Below, one piece after another: positions 27,495 to 37,101 of a DNA stretch of 64,000 nt (positions are counted from its first letter, which is position 1; every line of letters begins with the position of its first letter). Origin of the DNA: Arthrobacter sp. SLBN-112. GTDB lineage: Bacteria > Actinomycetota > Actinomycetes > Actinomycetales > Micrococcaceae. The position numbers and the translations under genes are program-made. The notes beneath the pieces are model-generated. The model saw nothing but the letters and a program-made list of their open reading frames with translations, made no database searches and was not told where the DNA came from. The DNA lies in the NCBI RefSeq assembly GCF_006715225.1, contig NZ_VFMU01000001.1, forward strand, positions 4,216,001-4,280,000, in the 5' to 3' direction.

Positions 27495-29744
27495 ATGAAC
27501 CCGGAACCCTCCGGAACAGCTACGTCCCAGGAAGTTGCGGTGCCCGTCCGGGCACGCTTCGGCTCCTCCGAGGTACCGGCGTCCAGGGCTACCCAGGACC
27601 GCATCGACATTCCGGAATTCGCACCGAACCTGCAGCCGGAAGGCGACATCCGGCCGGACCGCTTCCTGGACCGTGAGCTGAGCTGGCTCGCCTTCAACTC
27701 CCGCGTACTGGAGCTGGCCGAGGACCCCACCCTGCACCTGCTGGAACGCGTCAGCTTCCTTTCCATCTTCGCCTCCAACCTGGACGAGTTCTTCATGGTC
27801 CGCGTCGCCGGCCTCAAGCGCCGCATCGCCACGGGCCTCGCCGTCCCGTCGCCCGCCGGCCTGAGCCCTGTCGAGGTGCTGGAACGCATCAGCGAGGAAG
27901 CCCACCGGCTCCAGGAGCGGCACGCCGAGGTCTACGCCGACCAGATCCGCCCCGCCCTGGCCTACGAGCACATCCACCTCATGCACTGGGACGAACTGGA
28001 CGACGCCGCAAAGCAGCAGCTCAGCGTGATGTTCGCGGAAAAAGTCTTCCCCATCCTTACCCCCTTGGCCGTTGACCCCGCCCACCCCTTCCCCTACATC
28101 TCCGGCCTGTCGCTGAACCTTGCCGTGGTGGTCCGGAACCCGATCAGCGACAAGGAACTCTTCGCCCGCGTCAAGGTCCCGGACCAGCTGCCGCGCCTGA
28201 TCTCCATTGATGGTCCGCGCGCCGGCGCAATCCCCGGCCGGGTGGCCCGGTTCATCGCGCTCGAGGAAGTCATCGCCGTCCACCTGGACAAGCTGTTCCC
28301 GGGCATGGAGGTCCTGGAGCACCACACCTTCCGCGTCACACGCAACGAGGACGTCGAGGTGGAGGAGGACGACGCCGAGAACCTCCTGCAGGCCCTGGAG
28401 AAGGAACTCCTGCGCCGCCGCTTCGGCCCGCCGGTCAGGCTTGAAGTCACCCATGACATCAACCCCAACATCCGTGCGCTGCTGATCCGTGAGCTGGGCG
28501 TGGAAGAGTCAGAGGTCTACTCGGTGCCGGCACCGCTGGACCTCCGGGGCCTGTCCGTTATCGCCGCCATCGACCGGGCGGACCTGCACTACCCCAAGCA
28601 CGTCCCGCACACCTCGCGGTACCTGAACGAGTCCGAAACCTCCAAGGCCGCGAACGTGTTTGCCGCCATGCGCCGCCGCGACATCCTGCTGCACCACCCG
28701 TACGATTCATTCTCCACGTCCGTGCAGGCGTTCCTGGAACAGGCTGCGGCGGACCCCAAGGTGCAGGCCATCAAGCAGACCCTGTACCGCACCTCCGGCG
28801 ACTCCCCCATTGTGGACGCCCTGATTGACGCGGCCGAGGCCGGCAAGCAGGTCCTGGCCCTGGTGGAGATCAAGGCGCGGTTCGATGAGCAGGCCAACAT
28901 CTCCTGGGCCCGCAAACTGGAGCAGGCCGGCGTGCACGTGGTGTACGGGATCGTCGGCCTGAAGACGCACTGCAAGCTTTCCCTGGTGGTCCGGCAGGAA
29001 GTGGACGGGTTGCGCCGCTACTGCCACATCGGCACCGGCAATTACCACCCCCGGACCGCCCGCTACTACGAGGACCTGGGCCTGCTGACCGCGAACGAAC
29101 AGGTGGGCGAGGACCTGTCCAAGCTGTTCAACCAGCTTTCCGGCTACGCCCCCAAGTCCACCTTCAAGCGGCTCCTGGTGGCGCCGCGTTCCGTCCGGTC
29201 CGGGCTGATCGACCGGATCGAGACCGAGATCCGCAACGCCCGGGCCGGGGTGCCCGGGCAGGTGCAGATTAAGGTGAACTCCATGGTGGATGAGGCCATC
29301 ATTGACTCGCTGTACCGCGCCTCGCAGGCGGGGGTCAAAGTGGACGTGGTGGTCCGTGGGATCTGCTCCCTGCGCCCCGGCGTTCCCGGTTTGAGCGACA
29401 ACATCACCGTCCGCTCCATCCTGGGCCGGTTCCTGGAGCACTCGCGGGTGTTCGCCTTCGCCAACGGCGGGGACCCCGTGGTGTACATCGGCTCAGCCGA
29501 CATGATGCACCGCAACCTGGACCGCAGGGTGGAGGCACTGGTTCAGCTGACCAGCGCGGACGACATCACCTACGTCCTTGACCTCCTGAAGCGGTACATG
29601 GCACCGGAAACGTCCAGCTGGCACCTGGACAACGAGGGCCGCTGGACCCGGCACCACCTGTCTGAGGACGGGAAGCCGCTGGAAGACGTCCAATCCTGGC
29701 TGTTGGCGTCCCGGCCGCGTCAACGCAGCCTGAGCCGGCGATAG
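27495..29744 (+). CDS. ppk: Polyphosphate kinase 1
   Basis: 749 residues, PPK1 family. An N-terminal helical domain ([21 protein letters not shown]), central domains with [16 protein letters not shown], and the catalytic C-terminal domains with the [11 protein letters not shown] and [17 protein letters not shown] histidine motifs. It reversibly makes polyphosphate from ATP. It is followed nine bases later by a Nudix/histidine-phosphatase gene, a common actinobacterial pair. Confidence 0.97.
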   Translation: MNPEPSGTATSQEVAVPVRARFGSSEVPASRATQDRIDIPEFAPNLQPEGDIRPDRFLDRELSWLAFNSRVLELAEDPTLHLLERVSFLSIFASNLDEFFMVRVAGLKRRIATGLAVPSPAGLSPVEVLERISEEAHRLQERHAEVYADQIRPALAYEHIHLMHWDELDDAAKQQLSVMFAEKVFPILTPLAVDPAHPFPYISGLSLNLAVVVRNPISDKELFARVKVPDQLPRLISIDGPRAGAIPGRVARFIALEEVIAVHLDKLFPGMEVLEHHTFRVTRNEDVEVEEDDAENLLQALEKELLRRRFGPPVRLEVTHDINPNIRALLIRELGVEESEVYSVPAPLDLRGLSVIAAIDRADLHYPKHVPHTSRYLNESETSKAANVFAAMRRRDILLHHPYDSFSTSVQAFLEQAAADPKVQAIKQTLYRTSGDSPIVDALIDAAEAGKQVLALVEIKARFDEQANISWARKLEQAGVHVVYGIVGLKTHCKLSLVVRQEVDGLRRYCHIGTGNYHPRTARYYEDLGLLTANEQVGEDLSKLFNQLSGYAPKSTFKRLLVAPRSVRSGLIDRIETEIRNARAGVPGQVQIKVNSMVDEAIIDSLYRASQAGVKVDVVVRGICSLRPGVPGLSDNITVRSILGRFLEHSRVFAFANGGDPVVYIGSADMMHRNLDRRVEALVQLTSADDITYVLDLLKRYMAPETSSWHLDNEGRWTRHHLSEDGKPLEDVQSWLLASRPRQRSLSRR

Positions 29745-29753
29745 GCAGCCGCG

Positions 29754-30722
29754 TTGTCGAGCGATGCACTCGTAGCTGACCAGACTGACCACCCGGGGGA
29801 ACCCGTCGCCGTAACCGCTGCGGGTGCCATCCCGTGGCGGGTTAACAAGGATGGCCTTGAAGTGGCGCTGATCCACCGGCCGCGCTACGACGACTGGTCG
29901 TGGCCCAAGGGAAAGATCGACAACGGCGAGACCGTTCCCGAATGCGCCGTCCGTGAGGTGTGGGAGGAGATCGGCCTCCGGGCGCCGCTTGGGATACCCC
30001 TGCCGCCCATCCACTACCACGTATCATCCGGCCTCAAGGTGGTCTACTACTGGGCGGTCAAGGTCAACGGCAACACCCTGGTCCCGGACGGCAAGGAGGT
30101 GGACAGCGTCATGTGGTGCGCCCCCGAAAAGGCGGCCCGCCTGCTGTCCAACCCCTCCGACGTCGTCCCTCTTGAATACCTGCGTGACGCGCACGAACGG
30201 GGCACGCTGGACACCTGGCCGCTGCTGGTGCTCCGCCATGCCAAGGCCAAACCGCGCTCATCCTGGAGCAAGGCGGAGGGCGAGCGTCCGCTCGCGGCCA
30301 CCGGCACCCGGCAGGCGCAGGCCGTGGGCCGGCTCCTGCAGGCATGGAAGCCGATGCGGGTGGTCACCAGTCCGTGGCTGCGCTGCGTCGCCACCGTGGC
30401 CCCCTATGCGCGGGCCACGGGAGCAAAGGTGAAGCTGGCGGAAGGCCTGACCGAGCACAAGCATCAGCGCAGTCCCAAGAAGACGGCTGCGGTCATCGAG
30501 TCCCTTTTCGACAAGCAGCGGCCCGTGGTTGTCTGTACGCACCGGCCCGCGCTGCCCACCGTCCTCAAGCAGCTGGCGGAGCACATGCCCTCGCACCTGA
30601 CGAGACTGCTGCCGGCCAAGGAACCCTACCTGTCCCCCGGCGAAGTGGTGGTGTGCCACGTGGCCAATGGTGGGAAGAAACGGGTAGTGGCGGTGGAGCA
30701 GTTCAAGCCCTTCGACGACTAG
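29754..30722 (+). CDS. Nudix hydrolase fused to histidine phosphatase (MutT1-like)
   Basis: 322 residues. The N-terminal Nudix box is intact (GKIDNGETVPECAVREVWEE, then IGL). The C-terminal half is a histidine phosphatase with the LVLRHAKA RHx motif and VVCTHRPALP. Mycobacterial MutT1 has the same build and cleans 8-oxo-GTP or diadenosine polyphosphates. The start appears to be TTG at 29754, the first in-frame start after the ppk stop, without a strong ribosome site. Confidence 0.9.
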   Translation: MSSDALVADQTDHPGEPVAVTAAGAIPWRVNKDGLEVALIHRPRYDDWSWPKGKIDNGETVPECAVREVWEEIGLRAPLGIPLPPIHYHVSSGLKVVYYWAVKVNGNTLVPDGKEVDSVMWCAPEKAARLLSNPSDVVPLEYLRDAHERGTLDTWPLLVLRHAKAKPRSSWSKAEGERPLAATGTRQAQAVGRLLQAWKPMRVVTSPWLRCVATVAPYARATGAKVKLAEGLTEHKHQRSPKKTAAVIESLFDKQRPVVVCTHRPALPTVLKQLAEHMPSHLTRLLPAKEPYLSPGEVVVCHVANGGKKRVVAVEQFKPFDD

Positions 30723-30800
30723 CCGCGGTCCTCGCAGCTTGACCCAAGGCTCTTGTCGGCATTGACTTAGTGGCACGACGCACCGTTCTGGGGGGATAAC

Positions 30801-32411
30801 GTGCAGGCTGCCACAATTGCTGTTGTCAACGATGTTCCACCGATGGCTCTCCTGGGGCCGTTCCTGCTTGCCGGCGGCGTATATTTCCTGCTCCGGTCCC
30901 TCATCCGGGGAGGCAGTGGGAGTGACCGTGCGGCAACCGCGTCCCGGCACGCCTTCTGGGTCGGCCTGGTTGGGTGGCTGGCAAGTTCGTTGTTGCCGGC
31001 TGCCAATGCAGGGATCCTTCCGATTTCCCCGGGTGCCACTGTTCCTGTGGACATTCCGTCTGCCCTTGCGTGGCCGGTCCTTGGCTGCCTGGCCGTTCAT
31101 GCGCTGGGGCAACTCAGCTACCCCAGAGGCTCCGTAACGCCTCGACAATCCGGAAACCCACGGCGGGTCCGGGATCTTCTCCCACGCAGGCTCGGTTGGA
31201 CCGTCCTGGCGGTCTTCGTGGGAGCTGCCGCACAGATTCTGTGGACCTCCACCTTGCCGCGCTTCGCCCCTCTCCCCTATGAGTCACAGCCGGACGGCGC
31301 AGGCGGCTACTCGACCGTGGGCGGCGAAGGCCGCATTCCCGGCGCCGAGCTGGCAGGTTACCTCGGTGGCGCCCTGCTGGTGCTGGCGGCGGGAACCCTG
31401 GTTGTCCTGGTCCTGATCACCCGCCGCTCGCTGTTGGCGGGGCTCACTTCCCTGCAGGATAGCCTTCTCCGGACCATCACCATGAACCGGCTGCTCCGGA
31501 CTGTTGCCACCGTTGCCTCCGGCCTTGGGGCAATTGCCGGTAACCACGCGGCTCGACCGGATCCCGCCCTGGGACCCACAAGTTGGATGAACCCGGCAGG
31601 CATGCTCAACCTGGCGGTCCTGCTGTTGATGCTGTGCTGGCCCCCTCCCAAGCTGGAAGGCCCAAATGGGATGGGGCGTGGCGCCCCCACCGCGGCCCAG
31701 CCCGCAACAAGATTGTCCGTATCCATCGGTGCGGCCATGGGGTTGGCCGCCTTCGTCCCCGCGCCGGCAGTGCTGTTCGTGCCGGGCGCCATCGCCGGCG
31801 GCCCTGCAGTTCTGGTAGCTCTTTCGGCCGCCGCCATTTTGGCTGTTGTGGCCGGCGGCGAGGTCCTGCTGCACCGCAACCATGGCTTGGAGACCGAGCC
31901 CCGCCACTGGCCACGCCAGCCCGTCTCCCCTGCCCTGATGTCCATGCTGGTCGTATCGGCAGCCGTTCTGGTTGCGGTGATTGTGGCTGTCGCGGTGCGG
32001 CAGGCTGAGGTTTTAGTGCAGCCAACGTGGGAGGTGACCGCCTTGACCAGCGCAGGCATTGCGTTCTTGTCCGGCATTCCCCTGATGCTTGCCCGGCGTC
32101 GATACAGTGTTGCGGCCACGGTCCCGGACCTGGACGCCGCGCTCCGGGCCATCACGGTGCATCGTGTGGTCCGGACGCTGGCCGCATTCTTCGCCGCGCA
32201 GGCCGGGGTGCTGTTGATGAGCTCAGGCCCGAAACTGCATACGGCATCGCCCCTTGGTCCTGAACGGTGGGACTCCGTCTGGCAGGCCGCGTCCGCCGTC
32301 GGGGTTGTCCTGGTCACGGCGGCCGTGGTGGTCGCCGTGATCCCTGTGGGGGCGTCCGGCCGCGGGGCGCCCGGCCTTTCCCGACGGCCAGCCAGTAGAC
32401 TTGGGGCGTGA
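30801..32411 (+). CDS. Large multi-pass membrane protein with internal duplication
   Basis: 536 residues from a GTG with GGGGGGAT upstream. About 11 hydrophobic helices. Two halves resemble each other: [10 protein letters not shown]...[17 protein letters not shown] (about 205-235) and [10 protein letters not shown]...[17 protein letters not shown] (about 430-460), each followed by a hydrophilic stretch containing LGP and a final helix. No family recognised. The stop overlaps the thyA GTG start (GTGA), so it shares the thyA-folA transcript at least partly. Confidence 0.7.
   Translation: MQAATIAVVNDVPPMALLGPFLLAGGVYFLLRSLIRGGSGSDRAATASRHAFWVGLVGWLASSLLPAANAGILPISPGATVPVDIPSALAWPVLGCLAVHALGQLSYPRGSVTPRQSGNPRRVRDLLPRRLGWTVLAVFVGAAAQILWTSTLPRFAPLPYESQPDGAGGYSTVGGEGRIPGAELAGYLGGALLVLAAGTLVVLVLITRRSLLAGLTSLQDSLLRTITMNRLLRTVATVASGLGAIAGNHAARPDPALGPTSWMNPAGMLNLAVLLLMLCWPPPKLEGPNGMGRGAPTAAQPATRLSVSIGAAMGLAAFVPAPAVLFVPGAIAGGPAVLVALSAAAILAVVAGGEVLLHRNHGLETEPRHWPRQPVSPALMSMLVVSAAVLVAVIVAVAVRQAEVLVQPTWEVTALTSAGIAFLSGIPLMLARRRYSVAATVPDLDAALRAITVHRVVRTLAAFFAAQAGVLLMSSGPKLHTASPLGPERWDSVWQAASAVGVVLVTAAVVVAVIPVGASGRGAPGLSRRPASRLGA
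32396..32401 (+). promoter_or_regulatory. -10 element TAGACT for leaderless thyA
   Basis: TAGACT ends six bases before the thyA GTG and lies inside the end of the upstream membrane-protein gene. It would give thyA-folA their own leaderless promoter. Confidence 0.45.
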
Positions 32412-33211
32412 GCATCCCTACGCCTTATGAAGATCTCCTGCGCGACGTCCTGGCCTCCGGCACCCATAAATCGGACCGCACGGGAACCGGAACCACCAGC
32501 GTTTTCGGCCGCCAGATGCGGTTTGACCTGGCCAAGACCTTCCCGCTGATCACCACCAAGCGGGTCCACTTCAAGTCCGTGGCAGTTGAACTCCTATGGT
32601 TCCTGCGCGGCGAAACCAACATCAAGTGGATGCAGGACCAGGGCGTCACTATCTGGAATGAATGGGCTGACGAGGACGGCGACCTTGGCCCCGTCTATGG
32701 CGTTCAGTGGCGCAGCTGGCCCACTCCTGACGGCGGACACATCGACCAGATCGCCGAGCTGGTGGAGAACCTGAAGAGCAACCCGGACTCCCGGCGGCAC
32801 ATGGTCTCCGCCTGGAACGTGGCCGAGCTCAACGACATGGCGCTGCCGCCGTGCCACGCGTTCTTCCAGTTCTACGTGGCCAACGGCAAGCTCTCCTGCC
32901 AGCTTTACCAGCGCAGCGCCGACATGTTCCTGGGTGTGCCGTTCAACATCGCCTCCTACGCGCTGCTCACCTGCATGGTGGCCCAGCAGGTGGGGCTTGA
33001 GCCCGGCGAGTTCGTGTGGACCGGCGGCGACGTCCACATCTACGAGAACCACATGGACCAGGTCCTCAAGCAGCTGGAACGCGAGCCCTATGACTACCCG
33101 CAGTTGAAGATCACGCGCAAGCCGGCATCGATCTTCGACTACACGCTGGAGGACTTTGAAGTGGTGGGCTACCAGCACCACCCCACCATCAAGGCGCCGA
33201 TCGCCGTATGA
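32408..33211 (+). CDS. thyA: Thymidylate synthase
   Basis: 267 residues. Catalytic Cys149 in [13 protein letters not shown], folate and dUMP contacts in RRHMVSAWN and the FNIASYALL segment. It methylates dUMP to dTMP using methylenetetrahydrofolate and yields dihydrofolate, which the next gene product reduces. GTG start overlaps the preceding stop; stop overlaps folA by four bases. Confidence 0.98.
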   Translation: MSIPTPYEDLLRDVLASGTHKSDRTGTGTTSVFGRQMRFDLAKTFPLITTKRVHFKSVAVELLWFLRGETNIKWMQDQGVTIWNEWADEDGDLGPVYGVQWRSWPTPDGGHIDQIAELVENLKSNPDSRRHMVSAWNVAELNDMALPPCHAFFQFYVANGKLSCQLYQRSADMFLGVPFNIASYALLTCMVAQQVGLEPGEFVWTGGDVHIYENHMDQVLKQLEREPYDYPQLKITRKPASIFDYTLEDFEVVGYQHHPTIKAPIAV

Positions 33212-33792
33212 GCACCGGGAACTTCACCGATCCGCAGTCCTTCACGGAGGAATTGGCCAGCTCGATCACCGGCGTCGGCCTGGTCTGGGCGCAGACCTCC
33301 GACGGCGTCATCGGCAAGGACGGGGACATGCCCTGGCACCTGCCCGAGGACCTCAAGCACTTCACCAGGCTCACCAGCGGGCACCCGGTCATCATGGGCC
33401 GCAAGACCTGGTTGTCCTTCCCCGACAAGTACCGTCCCCTGCCCGGCCGGACGAACATCGTCATTACCCGGCAGAAAAGCTGGGCCAGCACGCCTGAGGC
33501 GGAGGGCGCCGTCGTGGTTCCTTCCCTGGATGATGCGCTCCTTGAGTCGCAGTTTGTCGACGGCGGCGAGACGGTGTGGATCCTGGGCGGCGGCGACGTT
33601 TTCCGCCAGTCCACGGACCTCGCGAACGTCGCGGTGGTCACCACCATCGACGTGACGGCCGACGGCGACACGTTCGCCCCGGAGCTTGGCCCCAGTTGGG
33701 AGGCCTCCGCCTCCGTCCCGCCGGACGGCTGGCTGACCGCCGCCAACGGCACGCGCTACCGATTCACCAAATGGTCACGGACCGAGGGCTAG
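33208..33792 (+). CDS. folA: Dihydrofolate reductase
   Basis: 194 residues, slightly longer than the usual 160-170 owing to about 20 extra N-terminal residues. Key motifs: [20 protein letters not shown] (substrate Asp/Glu loop), MGRKTW and WILGGGDVF for NADPH. It regenerates tetrahydrofolate after ThyA. ATGA overlap with thyA shows translational coupling. Confidence 0.97.
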   Translation: MSTGNFTDPQSFTEELASSITGVGLVWAQTSDGVIGKDGDMPWHLPEDLKHFTRLTSGHPVIMGRKTWLSFPDKYRPLPGRTNIVITRQKSWASTPEAEGAVVVPSLDDALLESQFVDGGETVWILGGGDVFRQSTDLANVAVVTTIDVTADGDTFAPELGPSWEASASVPPDGWLTAANGTRYRFTKWSRTEG

Positions 33793-33796
33793 GAAC

Positions 33797-34015
33797 ATGC
33801 TGAAGAAACCCGAAACCCTGTTCGTGCTGGGCTACATGTTGCTGCCGCTGCTGGCGCTGCTCTCCGCGATCGTGGGGCTGACCATGATCCTGGGCGGCAA
33901 CAAGATCGCCGGTGCCATCGTGCTGGTCATTGTTACCCAGATCTTCGCCTTCGGCGCGTTCTTCGCGCTGCGGGCCCGAAAGGCTGCTGTGCTGGAGGAG
34001 TCAGACCGGGGCTAG
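33797..34015 (+). CDS. Small two-span membrane protein
   Basis: 72 residues, four bases after the folA stop. Two hydrophobic helices (YMLLPLLALLSAIVGLTMIL and AIVLVIVTQIFAFGAFFAL) and a charged C-terminus. No function recognised; likely last gene of the thyA-folA unit, since a terminator-like hairpin follows. Confidence 0.75.
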   Translation: MLKKPETLFVLGYMLLPLLALLSAIVGLTMILGGNKIAGAIVLVIVTQIFAFGAFFALRARKAAVLEESDRG

Positions 34016-34021
34016 TAGATT

Positions 34022-34056
34022 CTGCCGTGCATGGGGAGGCCACCCCATCGCGGCAG
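34022..34056 (+). terminator. Hairpin after the folA operon
   Basis: CTGCCG pairs with CGGCAG and, inside it, ATGGGG with CCCCAT around a six-base loop. It starts seven bases after the stop at 34015 and is followed by TTGTG. It separates the folA unit from the WXG-like cassette. Confidence 0.55.
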
Positions 34057-34128
34057 TTGTGATCCTGCCTTAGGCTGGGGCCTGCAGCGCTCTGAACTGC
34101 TGCGGGACGAATATTGGGGGGAATCCTG

Positions 34129-35085
34129 GTGGCAGGAACTTTGTGGGGTGCCGACGTAGATCAACTGCGCACCCTCGCGCAGCAGTTCAGCAAGACCGCG
34201 GACCTGCTGCAGCAGCAGTCAATGCAGCTCAGCAGCCAGATCAACAACAATCCAGCGTGGAAGGGCGCAGACGCGCAGCGGTTCCGTTTGGACTGGAACA
34301 GCAACCACCGCACCCTTCTTCAGCAGACGGTCGCCCGGCTCCAGCAGGAGTCGAAAGTGCTGCTGAAGAACGCCGACGAGCAGGAGAAGGCGAGCACGAA
34401 CGGCACTGCTTCGGGCGGTGCGGGTGTAGAGGCCAGCAGCAGTGGCTCCCGGCCGCCAATCCCCGGGCAGGGCAGCAACGATCCCTGGGGGCCGGGCTGG
34501 CTTACGGACCCTGATTCCCCTTGCCGCAACGGCTGGGATATCTACGGCCTCGCCAAGGCTTTCCCGAACCTACGGACGGGCCTTTTCGACATCGGCGCCA
34601 TGCTGCACAAGTCGCGCATTGGCGACTTCCTGGACCCGTCAGCATGGCGGGCGTTCCAGGAGTCCAACGAGTTCAGCAAGTTCTTCAACCTCTCCAACAA
34701 CCTTTTCGAGGGCAAGTTCCACGAAGTCCTGAACTTGGCCGACACCACTACTGCATTCAAGTACCTGGATGGCTTTGGCAAGGGCCTGGGAATCGTGGGA
34801 GTGGGCTTGGACGCCCTGGATGCCTTCAACAACTTCAAGGAAGGCGATTACGACGCAGGCAAGTATTCGCTTTTCAAGGTTGCGATGGGGGCCGGCTCGT
34901 TCGCCCCGCCGCCAGTGGGTACGGCCTGCATGGTAGCCAGCGGCGCCCTCGCCCTCTATGACAATGTCCCCGTTATCCACGCGGCCGTAGATAACGCCAA
35001 AGATAAGATCGCGGAGGGGACCGAGGCTGTCAGCGGTGCCATCAGCGACGGGGTCGACGCCGTCGGCGACTTCTTCGGCTTCTAA
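34129..35085 (+). CDS. WXG100-like putative type VII secretion effector
   Basis: 318 residues from a GTG with GGGGGGA six bases upstream (an in-frame TTG at 34114 would absorb that site). Residues 5-88 form a WXG100-like helical hairpin: LWGADVDQLRTLAQQF, turn motif W44-K-G46, then glutamine-rich helix 2. A Ser/Gly/Pro linker (90-125) follows. The C-terminal domain (130-318) has a PCRNGWDIYGLAK stretch and two glycine-rich hydrophobic segments (about 213-232 and 249-277) that could insert in membranes. No catalytic motif is seen. The build suggests a secreted, possibly membrane-active, antibacterial effector; that is inference. Confidence 0.65.
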   Translation: MAGTLWGADVDQLRTLAQQFSKTADLLQQQSMQLSSQINNNPAWKGADAQRFRLDWNSNHRTLLQQTVARLQQESKVLLKNADEQEKASTNGTASGGAGVEASSSGSRPPIPGQGSNDPWGPGWLTDPDSPCRNGWDIYGLAKAFPNLRTGLFDIGAMLHKSRIGDFLDPSAWRAFQESNEFSKFFNLSNNLFEGKFHEVLNLADTTTAFKYLDGFGKGLGIVGVGLDALDAFNNFKEGDYDAGKYSLFKVAMGAGSFAPPPVGTACMVASGALALYDNVPVIHAAVDNAKDKIAEGTEAVSGAISDGVDAVGDFFGF

Positions 35086-35104
35086 TAACTGAGGAGAATA
35101 ACCA

Positions 35105-35767
35105 TTGACTGAACCAAGCACGGCCTTCGGCACGGCCGCCGGACAAGGCTTTCCCGATGCAATCGGTTTTGGCTTCGCCGAGCTATTACTCCTCCTGAAC
35201 CTGCGTCGCGGCCCTGCAGCAGAGGCGTCGGCCAAGGCACTGCGGCTGGCGGAAGAGCTGGACGATGCCTCACTTCTCGCTGCCGGTGCTTCCTCCTTGG
35301 TGGCCCGCGGCTTGGCCACGGTGGAACCGGGGGGTGACCTCTCCGTCGCTGGACCGGTGGCAGCCGTGACGAGTGCCCTGACGGAGGCAGCCAAGCGTGT
35401 CCAGATCAATCTTTTGACCGCTGACTCGGTGGACAATGTGCTGTCCCTGGAGTCCCCCGAGTACCAGATACTCCTGCAGCCCCGCGCGTACCTCAGCTGG
35501 TTCGCGATGGCCCAGCGGCCCGATGCGACACCCGCAGAAGCGAATTTTTACATAGTCCGTAAGCATCTCGAAGACAACCCCTCCGGCGGGGCCACGATCC
35601 GGCTCCTGCAGAATGATGCGGAGAAACAGCTTCTGGTCAAGCGGAGCGGGCAGAGGTGGGCAGTAGGGTATGGCACCATTGATGCCCCCTCCGAACCCAT
35701 TCAGGAAATTACCGGCCTCACAGACAGCCAGGTCCTGGACCACATCCGATCGATCAGACAGGACTAA
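35105..35767 (+). CDS. Unknown soluble protein in effector cassette, possible chaperone/adaptor
   Basis: 220 residues, TTG start with GAGGAGA seven bases upstream, 19 bases after the effector gene. No signal peptide or clear membrane span. Alternating helical and strand-like segments; the size and the position directly after a WXG-like gene recall EspG-type secretion chaperones, but I see no diagnostic motif. It could equally be an immunity protein. Confidence 0.55.
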   Translation: MTEPSTAFGTAAGQGFPDAIGFGFAELLLLLNLRRGPAAEASAKALRLAEELDDASLLAAGASSLVARGLATVEPGGDLSVAGPVAAVTSALTEAAKRVQINLLTADSVDNVLSLESPEYQILLQPRAYLSWFAMAQRPDATPAEANFYIVRKHLEDNPSGGATIRLLQNDAEKQLLVKRSGQRWAVGYGTIDAPSEPIQEITGLTDSQVLDHIRSIRQD

Positions 35768-35768
35768 G

Positions 35769-36203
35769 GTGCAAAACGGCATTCCAGGCAGCAACACGGG
35801 CAGTGGCTCGACTTCGGACGACCAAGTCCGTGCCGAACACGAGCAGGCGCTGGCACGCGGGGAAAAGAGAGTCCTGTTCCGCACCGTCGAGGGGAGGCTC
35901 TACAGCTACGCAAAGGATGAGCTCGGAGTGGTCACCGCCAGTTCGCACCCCCAAGTAAGGTCTGTCGTCGGCTTCCTGGTGTTGGCGGTTGTCTTCGCTG
36001 CCGTCGCGGTCTTCTCCATCCTGCTGGTGGCAGGACCCACAAGCAGGGGTCAAGACCCGATGTGGGACGCCCTCTTCCTGACAGTGCTGGGAGTGGCTGG
36101 CGTCCTGTACGCCCTCCGTATGGCGAAGGTGGCTGCGAGGGCCAAACGCCTGCGGACAGAACGGGGAATACCCGAACCCACAGCCCGTCAGTTCGACCGA
36201 TGA
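35769..36203 (+). CDS. Small membrane protein, family A (copy 1)
   Basis: 144 residues from GTG at 35769, with AGGA five bases upstream and one base after the previous stop. The N-terminal cytoplasmic part carries EHEQALARGEKRVLFRT and LYSYAKDELGV; two membrane helices follow (SVVGFLVLAVVFAAVAVFSI and ALFLTVLGVAGVLYAL), then RTERGIPEPTARQ. The gene at 36676 encodes a clear paralogue (EHKGALARGEKRVLRKT, LHSYPADEIGF, EIPEPSAQQ). Confidence 0.75.
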   Translation: MQNGIPGSNTGSGSTSDDQVRAEHEQALARGEKRVLFRTVEGRLYSYAKDELGVVTASSHPQVRSVVGFLVLAVVFAAVAVFSILLVAGPTSRGQDPMWDALFLTVLGVAGVLYALRMAKVAARAKRLRTERGIPEPTARQFDR

Positions 36204-36245
36204 AGAAACCTCACCTCGTCTTCCGCCTAACAACCGAAGAGCGCC

Positions 36246-36656
36246 ATGAAAAGTGAAGTTTCCGGATCGAAAGGGTCCGGCCGCCGAGGGTACTACCGGC
36301 GGCAGGTGGAACTGGAGGCCGCGAAGCAGGGACTCACAGTCGAGGAATACGGGGTTTACAAGGGCGATGTCGGCAGTGCCGTCAAACCCATCAATTCCGC
36401 GGGCGGTCTGCTGTTCCTGGCCATCCTGATCACTCTGATCATGACCGTCGCGGCAGCATTACTCGTCAAGTTGTTCATCGATGGGACGGAGGACCCTGAC
36501 TGGGGCAAGATCGTGTTCACTGTCGCCTTCGGACTGTGGATTATCCCCACAAGCTGGTCCTATTACTACAAGGAACGCAAGGCTGCACGTCTCCGGAAGG
36601 CAGCGGGGAAGACACTTGAACCTCCTACGCGCCGTTCGAGCCTGAGGGACTGGTGA
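36246..36656 (+). CDS. Small membrane protein, family B (copy 1)
   Basis: 136 residues. A basic N-terminus, then EEYGVYKGDVGSAVKPINS, AGGLLFLAILITLIMT and a second helix (IVFTVAFGLWIIPTSWSYY), with a basic C-terminal tail (KERKAARLRKAAGK). The gene at 37088 encodes its paralogue (DEEYGVRKDDGLGIVKPVNS, SGGLLFLSLLMTAMFG). Function unknown; immunity role is inferred from context. Confidence 0.75.
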   Translation: MKSEVSGSKGSGRRGYYRRQVELEAAKQGLTVEEYGVYKGDVGSAVKPINSAGGLLFLAILITLIMTVAAALLVKLFIDGTEDPDWGKIVFTVAFGLWIIPTSWSYYYKERKAARLRKAAGKTLEPPTRRSSLRDW

Positions 36657-36675
36657 AAACTTTGGCCCAAGAGCA

Positions 36676-37101
36676 GTGGGACCTGAGTTGACCCTGATGC
36701 ACAACGACAACCGGGAGCGGCGGAACGACGTGGTGTACGCCGAGCATAAGGGCGCGCTCGCGCGGGGTGAAAAACGTGTGCTGCGAAAGACCAACACCGG
36801 CGAACTGCACAGCTATCCCGCCGACGAAATTGGATTCTCTCCCGGCCTGGGTCAGGCGCAGGTCCGGACATGGTGGGGCATGGGAATCCTCACTGCCGTC
36901 ATGGTGGTCCTGGCAGTACTGTCCCTCGTGATACTGCTGAGGCCCGTACCCGACGGTGGCCAGCCGTTCTGGGGCGGACTGTTCCTCACCGCGTTCAGCG
37001 TTTATGGAGCCTGGTACAGCTACAGGCGGGAAGCACTGGAGATTCCCGAACCCAGCGCCCAACAGCTGGACTGGAACCAGGACCGGCATGGCCAGGCGTA
37101 G
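36676..37101 (+). CDS. Small membrane protein, family A (copy 2)
   Basis: 141 residues from GTG at 36676; an ATG at 36697 (MHNDNRERR) is an alternative. Same layout as copy 1: ALARGEKRVLRKT, LHSYPADEIG, two membrane helices and a short EIPEPSAQQL tail. Its 3' end overlaps the next gene by 14 bases. Confidence 0.73.
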   Translation: MGPELTLMHNDNRERRNDVVYAEHKGALARGEKRVLRKTNTGELHSYPADEIGFSPGLGQAQVRTWWGMGILTAVMVVLAVLSLVILLRPVPDGGQPFWGGLFLTAFSVYGAWYSYRREALEIPEPSAQQLDWNQDRHGQA

